DNA of 57,603 nt from Bacteroidota bacterium. GTDB lineage: Bacteria; Bacteroidota; Rhodothermia; Rhodothermales; JAHQVL01. The notes under the pieces were generated by a model, which was not told where the DNA came from, made no database searches, and worked only from the letters and a program-made list of their open reading frames with translations. A program made the position numbers and the translations under genes. Positions 27,330 to 36,905 of this stretch are shown here, piece after piece; positions within the stretch are counted from its first letter, which is position 1; every line of letters starts with the position of its first letter. The stretch is from positions 1 through 57,603 of the forward strand of contig JBCCIM010000017.1 of assembly GCA_039111535.1 (NCBI GenBank), written 5' to 3'.

Positions 27330-27431
27330 ATGTTTGCCACAGAATTAGCCGTAACAGCCCTTGTAGCTTTCTTAGGATTGATGGCATGCATGACGTTATT
27401 GAAACCAACCAGGCGCACCTATAGATCATAA
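27330..27431 (+). CDS. Predicted 33-residue single-pass membrane protein
   Basis: ATG 27330 opens 33 codons: an acidic start (MFATE), a hydrophobic helix at about residues 6-24, and a basic tail (KPTRRTYRS). The charge pattern is that of a small inner-membrane protein with its C-terminus in the cytoplasm. A purine-rich AAAGGAAG lies about 22-30 bp upstream, too far for an ideal ribosome site. A strong terminator follows 45 bp after the stop, which supports a short transcript here. Function unknown; coding status rests on these features only. Confidence 0.45.
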   Translation: MFATELAVTALVAFLGLMACMTLLKPTRRTYRS

Positions 27432-27474
27432 GCGATCACGCCTTTTATATATAGATAACCTCCCCCACCCGGGA

Positions 27475-27520
27475 GAAAGCCGGCATCAGGTAGTACACTG
27501 GTGCCGGCTTCGCTTTTTTA
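27475..27520. terminator. Rho-independent terminator between the small ORF and the GH5 gene
   Basis: AAGCCGGCA (27477-27485) pairs with TGCCGGCTT (27502-27510), extended by further pairs into a 13-bp stem, then GCTTTTTTA. It ends rightward transcription through the small ORF at 27330. The convergent GH5 gene stops just to its right, so it may serve both, but the left side lacks a long A-run. Confidence 0.8.
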
Positions 27521-27529
27521 TAGCTTTTT

Positions 27530-29584
27530 TTAGGGCGCATAGATCAGCTTGTCGACTAAATGGTGCGTTTGCTGCCCATCGTCGAGCTTGAGCTTGTACA
27601 CATAAAGGCCGGCTGCCAATGCCGTTGGCCGGAAAGTTAGTTCGTGCTGGCCCGGTCCAAATGATTGCCCCGTTTGTTCGCTTACACGTCTGCCCAGCAT
27701 GTCGAATACTTCGAAGCTTACGTTGACCGTTTGCGGCGTTTCGAAGCGGATCTGCACCTTGTCGGAGAAGGGGTTGGGGTAGTGTGGAAGCAATTTGGTG
27801 GCGTAACCCGGTGCTTCCTCATCAATACTTGTTGCCTGGATGAGGCGGAAAGTTATGCGGTTGACATTGTATCCTCCCGTTCCAAAGAACAGTTTGATGG
27901 TTTGCTCTCCTGCCGGAAGTTCGATATTCCGAATGGTAGTTGTTGCCCAATTTTGCCAGCCTCCAGTGTAGCCTACATTGGGTGTTGTCCCGAGGGCACT
28001 GCCGCCTTCAAGAGAAAGGGCAATACCGCCTCCGCCGCCTGCGTTATTTGTGGCCACCCTGAAATCAACATCATATATCCCTTGCTTTTCGATATTGACG
28101 GTGTATTTCAGCCACTCATTGTTCTCAATCCAGCCAACGTTGTAGTCAAATCCCTCCGGGTCAGTTGAGGCTTCGATGTCAACGCCGTCGTTTCTGTACT
28201 GACCGCCCGTGTTGCCTGTACCCGGTGCGCCTGTAACGGCCTTGGCATCTGTATCTCGGTATGCAAGCAGGTGGTTGCCATAATCAAAGTCTACAGCATT
28301 GATTTCACCTGGAATCGTGTGTGTTTTGAAGGGTTGGCGTTCCGTACGGAATTCCGGGTCAAAGAGTGCTTTCAACACGCCGGGGCGTACCGAGGAGGAA
28401 TCAATTGCAAGGTTGGCCGCCAAATCAAACAATGCTTCCCGCGCAAAACTGGCAGATGGTTTGGTTGCATTGCCGTTCCAGTAGTCGATAATACGCTGGT
28501 AGCCCTCTGAAAAAGGCGCTGAGAGGGGGGAGGTGTGCGTATTGATTTTTTTATGCGTCCACCAGTTCCAACCGATGTTATTGCGTTCCATCAATTGGAC
28601 AGTGTCGCTATACCACGGATTGCTGTTTTCACCAGATTCACCCAGCCAAAGCGGTGTTTGATGGGTATTGCGGATGTCAATCAGATATTGGATGGTGCCC
28701 TGGTCGGTTGGATTCCAATATTTGTGGAAAGCGTAGACCATGTTGTCATCAAAAGGCGGGAAGAGCTTGTCGAAGGTGGTTGCAAAGTAGTTGCCTTCGA
28801 TGAACAGGATGTGGTTTTTGTCGACTTCTCGAATGGCATCGGTAAGTCTGACATACAGATTTTTTAACGCCTGTGCACCGTCGTTTATACTGTTGGGTGT
28901 TACAGGCTCGTTAATGAGGTCATACCCTATGATTTGGGTTTCATTGGCGTATCTACGCGCAATTTCGACCCAGATTTGCTCCGCCTGGTCCTGGTAAGGG
29001 ACGGGCTCTGTCCAAAGCCGTGCCTCGCCATCGCTATCTGCGATGTTGTGCTCACTTTGGGCGCCAGGGAGTGCGTGCATATCGAGAATCACGTACAGGC
29101 CATAGGTTTTACACCAGGAAAGAAATTCGTCAATGAGCGCAAAGCCATCTTCGTTGAACGTTTCTGTAGCGGGATTGAACAGGATGTTGTAATGGAAGGG
29201 GAGGCGGATGTGATCAAAGCCCCACGCCGCGATCATCTCTATGTCTTTCTCAGCGACATAGTTTGCCTGGTACATTTTATAGAAAGTCTCCGTATCCGCC
29301 GGCCCAAGTACGTCCTCAATCATTTCGCGGATGGTGGTTGGTGAGCCAAACCCCGGCACGTGGAGCATGTATCCTTCAGGCATCAGCCAGCCACCCAGGC
29401 CAACACCCCGCATTAACACCGGCTCTCCATCAGGATTTACAATCTCGATGCCATCCGTCCTGAAAAAATCAGTTGAGCTTTGGGCAGATGCGGTTGAGGA
29501 AGCTGCACATAGGAGCAAAAAGATACAGCAATGCAATACGGTGCTGCACCATCTCTGGATGTGGATACGCTTTCGTAGATACAT
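27530..29584 (-). CDS. GH5 glycoside hydrolase with CBM6 and type IX sorting domain
   Basis: This 684-residue secreted enzyme has a signal peptide ending near SASAQ (residue 35). A GH5 (beta/alpha)8 domain covers about 45-395, with acid/base E226 in YDLINEPV and nucleophile E316 in LWLGESGEN. A CBM6-like beta-sandwich follows at about 425-583 (VGWIENNEWLKYTV). A T9SS C-terminal domain (LPHYPNPFSDKVQI onward) covers about 597-684. It would be exported by the type IX system and act on beta-glucan or mannan; the opening RGVGLGGWLMPEGY is reminiscent of exo-1,3-glucanase-like GH5 enzymes, but the subfamily is not resolved. Confidence 0.92.
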   Translation of the reverse strand: MYLRKRIHIQRWCSTVLHCCIFLLLCAASSTASAQSSTDFFRTDGIEIVNPDGEPVLMRGVGLGGWLMPEGYMLHVPGFGSPTTIREMIEDVLGPADTETFYKMYQANYVAEKDIEMIAAWGFDHIRLPFHYNILFNPATETFNEDGFALIDEFLSWCKTYGLYVILDMHALPGAQSEHNIADSDGEARLWTEPVPYQDQAEQIWVEIARRYANETQIIGYDLINEPVTPNSINDGAQALKNLYVRLTDAIREVDKNHILFIEGNYFATTFDKLFPPFDDNMVYAFHKYWNPTDQGTIQYLIDIRNTHQTPLWLGESGENSNPWYSDTVQLMERNNIGWNWWTHKKINTHTSPLSAPFSEGYQRIIDYWNGNATKPSASFAREALFDLAANLAIDSSSVRPGVLKALFDPEFRTERQPFKTHTIPGEINAVDFDYGNHLLAYRDTDAKAVTGAPGTGNTGGQYRNDGVDIEASTDPEGFDYNVGWIENNEWLKYTVNIEKQGIYDVDFRVATNNAGGGGGIALSLEGGSALGTTPNVGYTGGWQNWATTTIRNIELPAGEQTIKLFFGTGGYNVNRITFRLIQATSIDEEAPGYATKLLPHYPNPFSDKVQIRFETPQTVNVSFEVFDMLGRRVSEQTGQSFGPGQHELTFRPTALAAGLYVYKLKLDDGQQTHHLVDKLIYAP

Positions 29585-29753
29585 GGAAGTCTGTTCCTGG
29601 TTATTGAGTGGGTGACATCCAGTATACCCTTTTTTGTATTTGTAATCCGACCGACGCGCTCAAATTATACGAAATGATGGTTGAGCGCATCCCATGCGCC
29701 TGCCAAACAACTCAAAGCGGATCCTTGTCGCCTGAAAAGAAGGACGGTATGCG

Positions 29754-30440
29754 TTAGCCTGTAATTTTCCAGCCGTATTGCAGGAGGGGATGCACGTTGC
29801 CCATAAAATCAACAACTTCTTCCATAAACGCCGGCGTTTGCATGGCTTTGTCTTTTACCGGCTTTGCAATGGTAAATGACTTCCATTTCAAGTAGGGCGC
29901 AATGGGGGTATCAGCGTGTTCTTCATAGCCACGTGGCATGCGTTTAAGCTGTTCGTCGCTTTCAACCTCCAATCCAGCCTTGGCAGTCTGTTCAACCATT
30001 GCCAGGAAATCGTCCGGCTGATTTGCCATAGCCGCCCTGAACGCCCGGAGTGCGTCATTTTCGGGGTGCCAGAAGCCGGCAGCCAGGAAGCATTGACCCG
30101 GCTCGAGATGCACGTAGACACCACCGGGGCTTTTGCGCGTACCGTCACGCGATAGCACGGCCCCTGAAGCCGTTTTATAGGGCGCCTTGTTTTTTGAAAA
30201 CCGGGTGTCTCTGTATATGCGAAACATGGCTTTCTTGGGTTGGGCTGTCAGTTGCAGTCCGCGGCCGGCTGCTTCGCGCGCGGCTTCGATCAGGAGGCAA
30301 TGCATGGGCCATACGATTTCATCATCATAGGTGGCCTTGCGGGCTTTGAACCATTCTCGCTCGTTGTTGGCTGCGAGGTTTTTTAGAAAGGTAAACGCTG
30401 CCGGCTGAAAACCGGGAAATGGTGGAAGTTCTTCTTGCAT
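29754..30440 (-). CDS. DUF2461 family protein
   Basis: This 228-residue cytosolic protein shows the DUF2461 pattern: FLKNLAANNEREWFKARKATYD near the start, FRIYRDTRFSKNKAPYKT in the middle and GGVYVHLEPGQCFLAAGFW after it. The family is widespread in Bacteroidota and has no established function. It stands alone, with about 100 bp to the amidohydrolase downstream on the same strand and 170 bp to the GH5 gene. No regulation can be read from the sequence. Confidence 0.9.
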   Translation of the reverse strand: MQEELPPFPGFQPAAFTFLKNLAANNEREWFKARKATYDDEIVWPMHCLLIEAAREAAGRGLQLTAQPKKAMFRIYRDTRFSKNKAPYKTASGAVLSRDGTRKSPGGVYVHLEPGQCFLAAGFWHPENDALRAFRAAMANQPDDFLAMVEQTAKAGLEVESDEQLKRMPRGYEEHADTPIAPYLKWKSFTIAKPVKDKAMQTPAFMEEVVDFMGNVHPLLQYGWKITG

Positions 30441-30543
30441 GGACGTTCGTATATTCTAGTTATGCACATAATATACACATGTGTTGATAACCGTGCAATC
30501 TGTTTGGGAATCTTTGCCGTTTCCGAACAATTCCGGAAGCAGC

Positions 30544-31746
30544 TTACTTGTAGTTCCTGCCGTATTCCAGGGCCAGATAAGCCATGAAGCCGGTAGAGGT
30601 GCGCAGCACTTCCTCGTCTACATTAAAGGTAGGCGTGTGCAGGCCTCTGACAGCACCCAGGGTGTCGCTGTGAATGCCTACCCGGTAAAAAGAGCCGGGG
30701 ATTTCATTCAGGTAGAAAGAGAAATCTTCGCTGGCAAACCACTTGTCGAGCTCTACGGTGTTTTCTTCGCCAACATACCGGTAGGCTGCATCGCGCAGAA
30801 AGTTGGTTGGTGTGTCGTGGTTAAATAGAGCTGGATAACCGACAACGATATTGAGGTCTACCCGTGCGCCGTGTGCGGCAGCTGTGTGTTCTACCGTGCG
30901 CTTGATTAACTCGTGCGCGTGAAAACGCCAGGTTTCGTCCATGGCCCGGAAGGTACCTTCCATCTGCACGGTTGTTGGAATCACGTTGGTTGCGCCGTCA
31001 CCAATGAATTTGCCAATGGATAGAACGCTTGGGGCGTCGGGGGAGCAGTGCCGGCTGATAACACTTTGCAGCGCCACGACAATTTGAGAAGCTACATAAA
31101 CGGTATCCGTATCCATCAAATGCGGGGCCGCAGCGTGACCACCCTGTCCGTGTACCGTGATGTAAATTTCATCGGCGGAAGCCATGTACATGCCATTGCG
31201 AACGCCAATTTTTCCGATCTCTAGACCTGGTTGTACGTGTTGTCCGTAGATGGTGGTAGGCGAACTGCTGTGCTGTGAGTCTGAGAGGGCACCTTCGGCA
31301 ATCATGACTTTGGCGCCACCCGGTAACCGTTCTTCGCTGGGCTGAAAAAGCATTCGCACGGATCCATGCAGTTCATCCCGCATGTTGTTCAAAATCATGG
31401 CTGTGCCAAGCATTGAGGAGGTATGCACATCGTGCCCACAGGCGTGCATTTTTCCATCGTTCTGCGATCGAAAAGGCAGATCGTTTTCTTCGTGGATGGG
31501 GAGGGCGTCCATGTCGGCCCGCAGGGCGAGGGTAGGCCCGGGGTGTTTGCCGGTAATGGTTGCGACAACACCTGTTTTTGCGACACCACGTTGCATGTCG
31601 ATGCCGAGGCCGGCGAGGGTGTCTGCAACGAGGTTGGCTGTTTCTACTTCTTCAAAGGCCAATTCCGGATTGGCATGGATCGTTCTCCGGAGGGTTACAA
31701 CCTGGTCGAAATTTGCATCAACCAGGTCGCGAATCTTGTCCGTCAT
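30544..31746 (-). CDS. M20 family amidohydrolase/carboxypeptidase
   Basis: About 400 residues, starting at ATG 31746 (MTDKIRDLVDANFDQ); a longer TTG-initiated frame overlapping the upstream gene is less likely. It has the di-metal peptidase core (LRADMDALPI, CGHDVHTSSML, FQPSEERLPGGAKVMI) and the small dimerisation domain in the middle (VHGQGGHAAAPHLMDT). Relatives include N-acyl-L-amino-acid amidohydrolases, hippurate hydrolases and IAA-amino-acid hydrolases; the precise acyl amino acid substrate cannot be told. The DUF58 gene lies 48 bp upstream, possibly in the same transcript. Confidence 0.9.
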   Translation of the reverse strand: MTDKIRDLVDANFDQVVTLRRTIHANPELAFEEVETANLVADTLAGLGIDMQRGVAKTGVVATITGKHPGPTLALRADMDALPIHEENDLPFRSQNDGKMHACGHDVHTSSMLGTAMILNNMRDELHGSVRMLFQPSEERLPGGAKVMIAEGALSDSQHSSSPTTIYGQHVQPGLEIGKIGVRNGMYMASADEIYITVHGQGGHAAAPHLMDTDTVYVASQIVVALQSVISRHCSPDAPSVLSIGKFIGDGATNVIPTTVQMEGTFRAMDETWRFHAHELIKRTVEHTAAAHGARVDLNIVVGYPALFNHDTPTNFLRDAAYRYVGEENTVELDKWFASEDFSFYLNEIPGSFYRVGIHSDTLGAVRGLHTPTFNVDEEVLRTSTGFMAYLALEYGRNYK

Positions 31747-31794
31747 CGGTAAGCTCTTGCTTGGTACACAAAGGGGGCGGTGGTTAAAACCCAA

Positions 31795-32727
31795 CTACAG
31801 CAGTTTCTTGCGCTTGTTGAGGTAAGCCATCAGGGCTGTGTCATAAGATTCTGCCGTATCCAGTTCGACAAAATCGATGTTGTAGCCGAGGCATTGCTTG
31901 CGAAACCGCTCGCTGAAGGCTTTTACTGCTTCAGCATAGTTTTGCTTTAGTTGCGCCGGCTGGAGAGAGATTTCCTCACACGTTTCCATATCCCGAAAAA
32001 CCATAGGTACGTCAGGGAATTGGAAGTTACGTTCTGTGGCGCTTTCGAGCACGTGAAAAACAAGAATTTCGTGTCCACGGTACCGCAGGTGGCGCAGGGC
32101 TTTTAACAACGCATCGTGTTCGCCAATATTCTCGAACAGGTCGGTGACAACAACAACGAGTGAGCGGCGTGAGATCCGTTCTGCTACTTCATTCAGTACG
32201 GCGGCTGCACTGGTGCGGTTTGTTGCTTCAGGCGTCTGGTTGAGTTGCTCAAGCGTAACAAGAATTTGCCGCAGTGCACTGTGCGTACTCTTGGGCCGGA
32301 TGAGGGTGTGTACCGTTTCGTCGAAGGCAATCAGGCCTGTGGCGTCGCGCTGCTTGATCATCAGATAATGTAGCGCAGCAGAAAGGTACGATCCATATTC
32401 AAGTTTCGTGAGTCCGCTCGAATGCTTGTACCGCATAGAAGGCGACGTATCGAGTACGACGTAGTGTTTGAGGTTGGTTTCTTCCTCGTATTGCTTCAAG
32501 TAGTGGCGGTCTGTTTTTGCAAACACCTTCCAGTCTACGTGCCGCAGTTCATCGCCGGGGTTGTATGGCCTGTGTTCTGCAAATTCAACCGAAAACCCGT
32601 GATAAGGGCTTTTGTGTAGTCCCGTGATGAAGCCCTCTACAATCAGGCGTGCCCGCATCTCCATGTTCTTGAGACGTGAAGCAACAACGGGGTCGAGGTA
32701 GCGGCGTGCAGTTTCTTGGGTAGCCAA
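31795..32727 (-). CDS. DUF58 domain protein with vWA-like MIDAS
   Basis: This 310-residue protein has the DUF58 core (RPYNPGDELRHVDWKVFAKTD) followed by a von Willebrand A-type metal site (VLDTSPSM, the DxSxS motif). Such proteins normally act with a MoxR-type AAA ATPase and membrane vWA proteins in envelope or complex-assembly roles. Here the MoxR and other partners are absent, since the upstream gene is NhaA. It may be a stray member of a split operon. It ends 48 bp before the amidohydrolase start. Confidence 0.9.
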   Translation of the reverse strand: MATQETARRYLDPVVASRLKNMEMRARLIVEGFITGLHKSPYHGFSVEFAEHRPYNPGDELRHVDWKVFAKTDRHYLKQYEEETNLKHYVVLDTSPSMRYKHSSGLTKLEYGSYLSAALHYLMIKQRDATGLIAFDETVHTLIRPKSTHSALRQILVTLEQLNQTPEATNRTSAAAVLNEVAERISRRSLVVVVTDLFENIGEHDALLKALRHLRYRGHEILVFHVLESATERNFQFPDVPMVFRDMETCEEISLQPAQLKQNYAEAVKAFSERFRKQCLGYNIDFVELDTAESYDTALMAYLNKRKKLL

Positions 32728-32834
32728 AATGAAGCAATTTATATAAACAGATAGCGCAGGGGGTACGCGAAGATTAAAGGATGGGTTTCGCGTAGCTGCC
32801 CCTGCACCTCAGGAATTAAAGATGCCGGTCCTGT

Positions 32835-34175
32835 TTATTTGTTTGCCGCCAAAGCCTCCTGGTCTGCATCTGCAGAGACGCGAGGTGCTGAGGAAAGCAG
32901 AATCCAGCCCAAAATGCCGCTGACGAGTGAGGCTGATAGAATTGCCATTTTAGCGATCTCTAGTGTCGCAGCATCTTCAAAAGCAAGGTTGGCAATGAAA
33001 AGCGCCATTGTGAATCCGATACCGGCCAATGCCCCTGCGCCGGCAATGTGCCGCCAGGTAATACCGGTTGGCAGCTCGGCAATTTTGGTTTTGATGGCAA
33101 GCCAGGTAAGCGAAAAGATGCCGATCGGTTTGCCAATGAGGAGCCCAAGGAAAATACCCCAGAATACCATGCTGCCTCCCACGCTGCTTATCGCTTCTCC
33201 CGAGATGGCAACGCCGGCATTGGCGAGTGCAAAGATCGGCATCACACCAAAAGCAACCCAGCCGTGTAGCGCATGCTCCATCCGTTCAAGTGGGGTTTGT
33301 GCTTTTTTACTGGTTTCCTCTACATAATGAATCACTGCGCGTTGATCAGTCCCTGTACCAAGTTGATCGCGAATAGAGCGTATGAAATCCAGGCTCTTTT
33401 CGAGGAAATCTTCGGTATTCAGCTTGGTGCGGGTTGGAATGGCGGTTGCAAAAAGGACGCCGGCTACGGTCGCATGCACACCTGATTTCAGAAACGCCAC
33501 CCAGGTAATAATCCCAAGGATCACATACACGGCCGTCCGATGAACACCGAAGCGATTCAAAATCAGCGCCAGGATGTATGTACCAAAACCAATAGCGAGA
33601 CTGAAGAATGAAATTTTTGCGGTGTAAAATATTGCGATGACAAGTACCGCCATCAAGTCGTCTACGATAGCGAGTGCTGTAACAAATATTTTGAGTGCCA
33701 GTGGGGCACGGCTACCAAGCAGTGCCAGCACGCCAATGGCAAAGGCAATATCTGTTGCCATCGGCACGCCCCAGCCGTTGATGTCTACACCGTTCAGGTT
33801 CAACAAAACGTATATAAGGGCCGGAAGCACAGCGCCTCCTATGGCCGCGGCAATGGGTAAAGCTGCTTTTTTTCGCGTTGACAATTCTCCGCTCAGCAAC
33901 TCGCGCTTGATTTCGAGGCCTACAACAAAAAAGAAAATTGCCATGAGCCCATCATTGACCCAGAGCAGCAGGGGCTTGCTTATTTCTGCAGCACCAAATC
34001 CAACGGTTACATAGGTTTTCCAGAGGGCTTCATAGGCGTCAGACAGCGCTGAATTTGCCCATATAAGCGCAACGACAGTGCTTACAATGAGGAGGATACC
34101 ACTTCCTGCTTCTGTTTTGAAAAACTCCTGGAAAGGACGCAAGCTAAGTAAGTTTTGCAGCCTGGTAGATTTCAT
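32835..34175 (-). CDS. nhaA: Na+/H+ antiporter NhaA
   Basis: This 446-residue, 12-helix inner-membrane antiporter exchanges two protons for one sodium ion. The ion-binding aspartate pair is in ALAIVDDLMAV, and the TDIAFAIGVLALLG assembly motif of helix IV is intact. It fits a marine or salt-exposed life. The variant DDLMAV (normally DDLGA) is a small oddity in a critical helix. It follows the large APC permease gene with 57 bp between, so the two may be cotranscribed and both deal with ion or pH homeostasis. Confidence 0.95.
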   Translation of the reverse strand: MKSTRLQNLLSLRPFQEFFKTEAGSGILLIVSTVVALIWANSALSDAYEALWKTYVTVGFGAAEISKPLLLWVNDGLMAIFFFVVGLEIKRELLSGELSTRKKAALPIAAAIGGAVLPALIYVLLNLNGVDINGWGVPMATDIAFAIGVLALLGSRAPLALKIFVTALAIVDDLMAVLVIAIFYTAKISFFSLAIGFGTYILALILNRFGVHRTAVYVILGIITWVAFLKSGVHATVAGVLFATAIPTRTKLNTEDFLEKSLDFIRSIRDQLGTGTDQRAVIHYVEETSKKAQTPLERMEHALHGWVAFGVMPIFALANAGVAISGEAISSVGGSMVFWGIFLGLLIGKPIGIFSLTWLAIKTKIAELPTGITWRHIAGAGALAGIGFTMALFIANLAFEDAATLEIAKMAILSASLVSGILGWILLSSAPRVSADADQEALAANK

Positions 34176-34232
34176 TTTAACAAGGATTGATGGATGGTGT
34201 GGGCAACAACGGTGGTATGGTTTATCCTGCCA

Positions 34233-36332
34233 TCAGGCATCGGATCTTTTATACTGCTGATAGAGGATCTGTATATCCCGCGGCTCCCCAATAATTGTCA
34301 GGCGGTCATCGGCCTGCAATACAGAATCACCATGTGGAATCAGGATAGATCGTTCGCGCCGGATAAGCACAACAAGTGCGCTTTCTGGTAACTCAATTGT
34401 GCGCAGCATTTTGCCAATCAAGTGTTCAGATGGCGCCTCTTTTTCGATCAGTAGCGACAGGAAGCGTTCATCGCGCAACAGGATTTCTTTGAGCGATTGC
34501 TGATTATGTGCATCGCACCAATCAGATATAAACGTTTCAGAGTCAACACAAACAGCAAGCTGGGCGAGCATGCGCAGGTGTTGGCGAGCATTTTCCTCCT
34601 CGCTGATCAACATGAACAGGGCGTGTGTTGGCGGATCGTCTTTGTAAAGGATACCATCGTTGGACCGCACGATAAGCAGTTGCGGGTGCTCGATGCCCGG
34701 CAAATGCATGTGCGGCAACGCCACACCTCTTGCGATAGGCATCGGGCCAAGCTGCTTCAATTCTTTGAAATGGGTTTTTAGCTCTTCTTGCCGGTCCGGC
34801 ATTTTAGCTGTGAAGACCTCTTCAAGGGTATCCATAACCGACTCAAACGACTGCTGGCCTTCTTGCAGGTCTATAACCTCGGCTTCGGCAACAACTTCTT
34901 CAAACGGATCTTCACTGCGGAGTCCTTTTTCCTTGAGGATGGAACGGAGTTCAACATCGAGGTCCTGGTACACGCGTTCGCCGAGGCGAGCAAACCAGTG
35001 GTAGATTGCGCCGTCACGCACAACGCGTTTGCGCGCATAGTAGTGGAACCAGATCAGGCAGAGGATGATGATGCCGAGCGTGAAAATAATAGCCAGCCAG
35101 CCCATCGCAACAATGAGTACCAGCGAAGCAATCATGCCGAAAATCTGCATCCAGGGATAGAGCGGTGATTCAAAGCCGGGGTCATACGCCGTGATTTTGC
35201 TTTCGCGCATCACGATGACGGCAAAATTGACAAGGATGAAGATGAACAGTTGAAACGCACTGGCAAGCTTGGCAATTCCTTCTTCGTCGAGTGCGATGAT
35301 AAAGAAGATGATGAGCGCTGATGTGAGCAGGATGGCTGGAACGGGAGTCTGGAATTTGCCGAGACGCGCGAGTGTGGTTGGCACGAGGCGGTCGCGTGCC
35401 ATGGCAAACGGATACCGCGATGCGGCAAGGATGCCCGCGTTACCCGTAGAGGCAAACGCAGCCGTAGCAGCAATGACAATCAGGAGCAGACTGATTTCTG
35501 GTGTTGGCCAAAACATAAACTCCTTTGTCGCGGATGCCACTGGCGTCAGGTCGGAAAACAGCGCCCCGGGTTCCATAAATGCCACGATAATGAAGATGCC
35601 CACTACATAAATTACAGTCGTTGTTGCCAGCGACAGAATCATGCCGAGGGGGATGTTGCGGTCGGGATTGTCTACTTCTTCAGCGACGCTGGCAACCTTG
35701 GTAAGGCCGGCGTACGAGACAAAAACAAAACCCACGGTGGAAAGAAGGCCGCCTACACCAAAAGGCATGAAGGGCGAAAATGTGCTCTCAAGATCAATTC
35801 CTGGCGATGGGCTCGTGAGGCCCAAGACGCCTTGTGCAATAAAGAATACCAGTACCGAGATAAGCACGGTAACGAGCACGCGCTGCAGCCCTGTTGTTTC
35901 TTTGGCGCCGAAAATATTGAAGCCCATAAAAGCGACCGTTAGCGAGATGGCTACCGGCTTAATGGGCAAATCCACGTAAATGGTCAGGTAGGCGCCAATA
36001 CCGATAAGCGCAAATGCCGTTTTGAGGACAAGGGCGAGGTACGTGCCCAGGCCGCCTATCGTGCCGGCCATGGGGCCGAGTGCGCGGTCGAGGAAGTAAT
36101 ACGTACCGCCCGCACGGGGCATAGCTGTGCTAAGTTCTGCCTTGCTGAACATGGCCGGCAGGATAAGGATACCCGCAACGGCGTAAGCAAGTACTACGGC
36201 AGGTCCGGATTTGGCAGCTGCCAGCCCGGGGAGCAGGAAAAAACCGGAACTAATCATTGCGCCCGTACTGATGACGTATACGTCAAACAGTCCAAGCTCT
36301 TTTTTCAAGCGGTTTCCTTTGTCTTTTGACAT
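34233..36332 (-). CDS. APC permease fused to EIIA-like and TrkA_C-like domains
   Basis: A 699-residue fusion. Residues about 1-430 form an APC-superfamily amino acid or cation permease (GAMISSGFFLLPGLAAAKSGP at the start, 11-12 membrane segments). A linker leads to a cytoplasmic domain resembling PTS EIIA of the fructose/nitrogen type (about 475-620), with the phosphorylatable-type histidine H541 in ARGVALPHMHLPG. The last 80 residues look like TrkA_C/RCK_C (ALVVLIRRERSILIPHGDSVLQADDRLTIIG), which in other transporters binds nucleotides such as c-di-AMP. Transport gated by phosphorylation state or a nucleotide signal is inferred. No other PTS gene lies in the window. Confidence 0.85.
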   Translation of the reverse strand: MSKDKGNRLKKELGLFDVYVISTGAMISSGFFLLPGLAAAKSGPAVVLAYAVAGILILPAMFSKAELSTAMPRAGGTYYFLDRALGPMAGTIGGLGTYLALVLKTAFALIGIGAYLTIYVDLPIKPVAISLTVAFMGFNIFGAKETTGLQRVLVTVLISVLVFFIAQGVLGLTSPSPGIDLESTFSPFMPFGVGGLLSTVGFVFVSYAGLTKVASVAEEVDNPDRNIPLGMILSLATTTVIYVVGIFIIVAFMEPGALFSDLTPVASATKEFMFWPTPEISLLLIVIAATAAFASTGNAGILAASRYPFAMARDRLVPTTLARLGKFQTPVPAILLTSALIIFFIIALDEEGIAKLASAFQLFIFILVNFAVIVMRESKITAYDPGFESPLYPWMQIFGMIASLVLIVAMGWLAIIFTLGIIILCLIWFHYYARKRVVRDGAIYHWFARLGERVYQDLDVELRSILKEKGLRSEDPFEEVVAEAEVIDLQEGQQSFESVMDTLEEVFTAKMPDRQEELKTHFKELKQLGPMPIARGVALPHMHLPGIEHPQLLIVRSNDGILYKDDPPTHALFMLISEEENARQHLRMLAQLAVCVDSETFISDWCDAHNQQSLKEILLRDERFLSLLIEKEAPSEHLIGKMLRTIELPESALVVLIRRERSILIPHGDSVLQADDRLTIIGEPRDIQILYQQYKRSDA

Positions 36333-36905
36333 GGGTGTCAGGGGATATACAGTTTGGTAAAAAAGGCCACAGCACTAGCTTGCTTGTGTATGGTAGTATA
36401 CACGACCAGCCACGATGTAGTACTATTGGTCTGGAAAGATCCCGCACGCGTGCAGGATTGTTGAAGTTTATACATGCCCCCTTTACTGTGAACTATCAGA
36501 AGTGTCAGGAAACAACGAGCCGGCAATGGGTGGGTCTCGGTGGCGTTGGGCATCGGATTACACCAATGCGTCATCAAGTGTTGCCGGATAGAAGACGAAT
36601 GGAACAGGTGCTAGCTACGTTCAGAGAGGGTGTGGCGGAGGGCAAGCCATGCTTTTTTATTACAGGACGTTCTGTGGGTCCAGGGAGACGCTATGGTAAA
36701 TCTGCTATACAAAATGGTGGCAGGAAATCTCCGTGCTGCGAAAATTGAATCGGTATACGTGTTGAGCCACACGTTGTGCCCGCTAATCTAAACATTTTGG
36801 GTGGTTCTGGCAAACATATGCGGGCGATATACGTGTACGTATGCCGAAAATCGGGGAAAGCAAATTTCTTGTATTTCAATAATCGAAATTCCTTAACTTT
36901 TGGGC
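36333..36905. other. Long intergenic region before pyrR with an 18-bp inverted repeat
   Basis: These 573 bp lie between divergent genes. Open frames exist but show no protein-like composition or family motif, so I call no gene. GTGTAT-N6-ATACAC at 36386-36403, about 54 bp before the permease start, is a perfect 6+6 inverted repeat and a candidate operator for that gene. I searched for a PyrR-type attenuator hairpin before pyrR and did not see a convincing one. Confidence 0.35.

Noticed and set aside
36326-36748. A 140-codon rightward frame before pyrR
   Set aside because: It starts inside the divergent permease start region, with no family pattern, no ribosome site and irregular composition.
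36750-36905. A PyrR-binding attenuator leader before pyrR
   Set aside because: I could find neither the conserved PyrR RNA-binding loop nor a terminator/anti-terminator pair.
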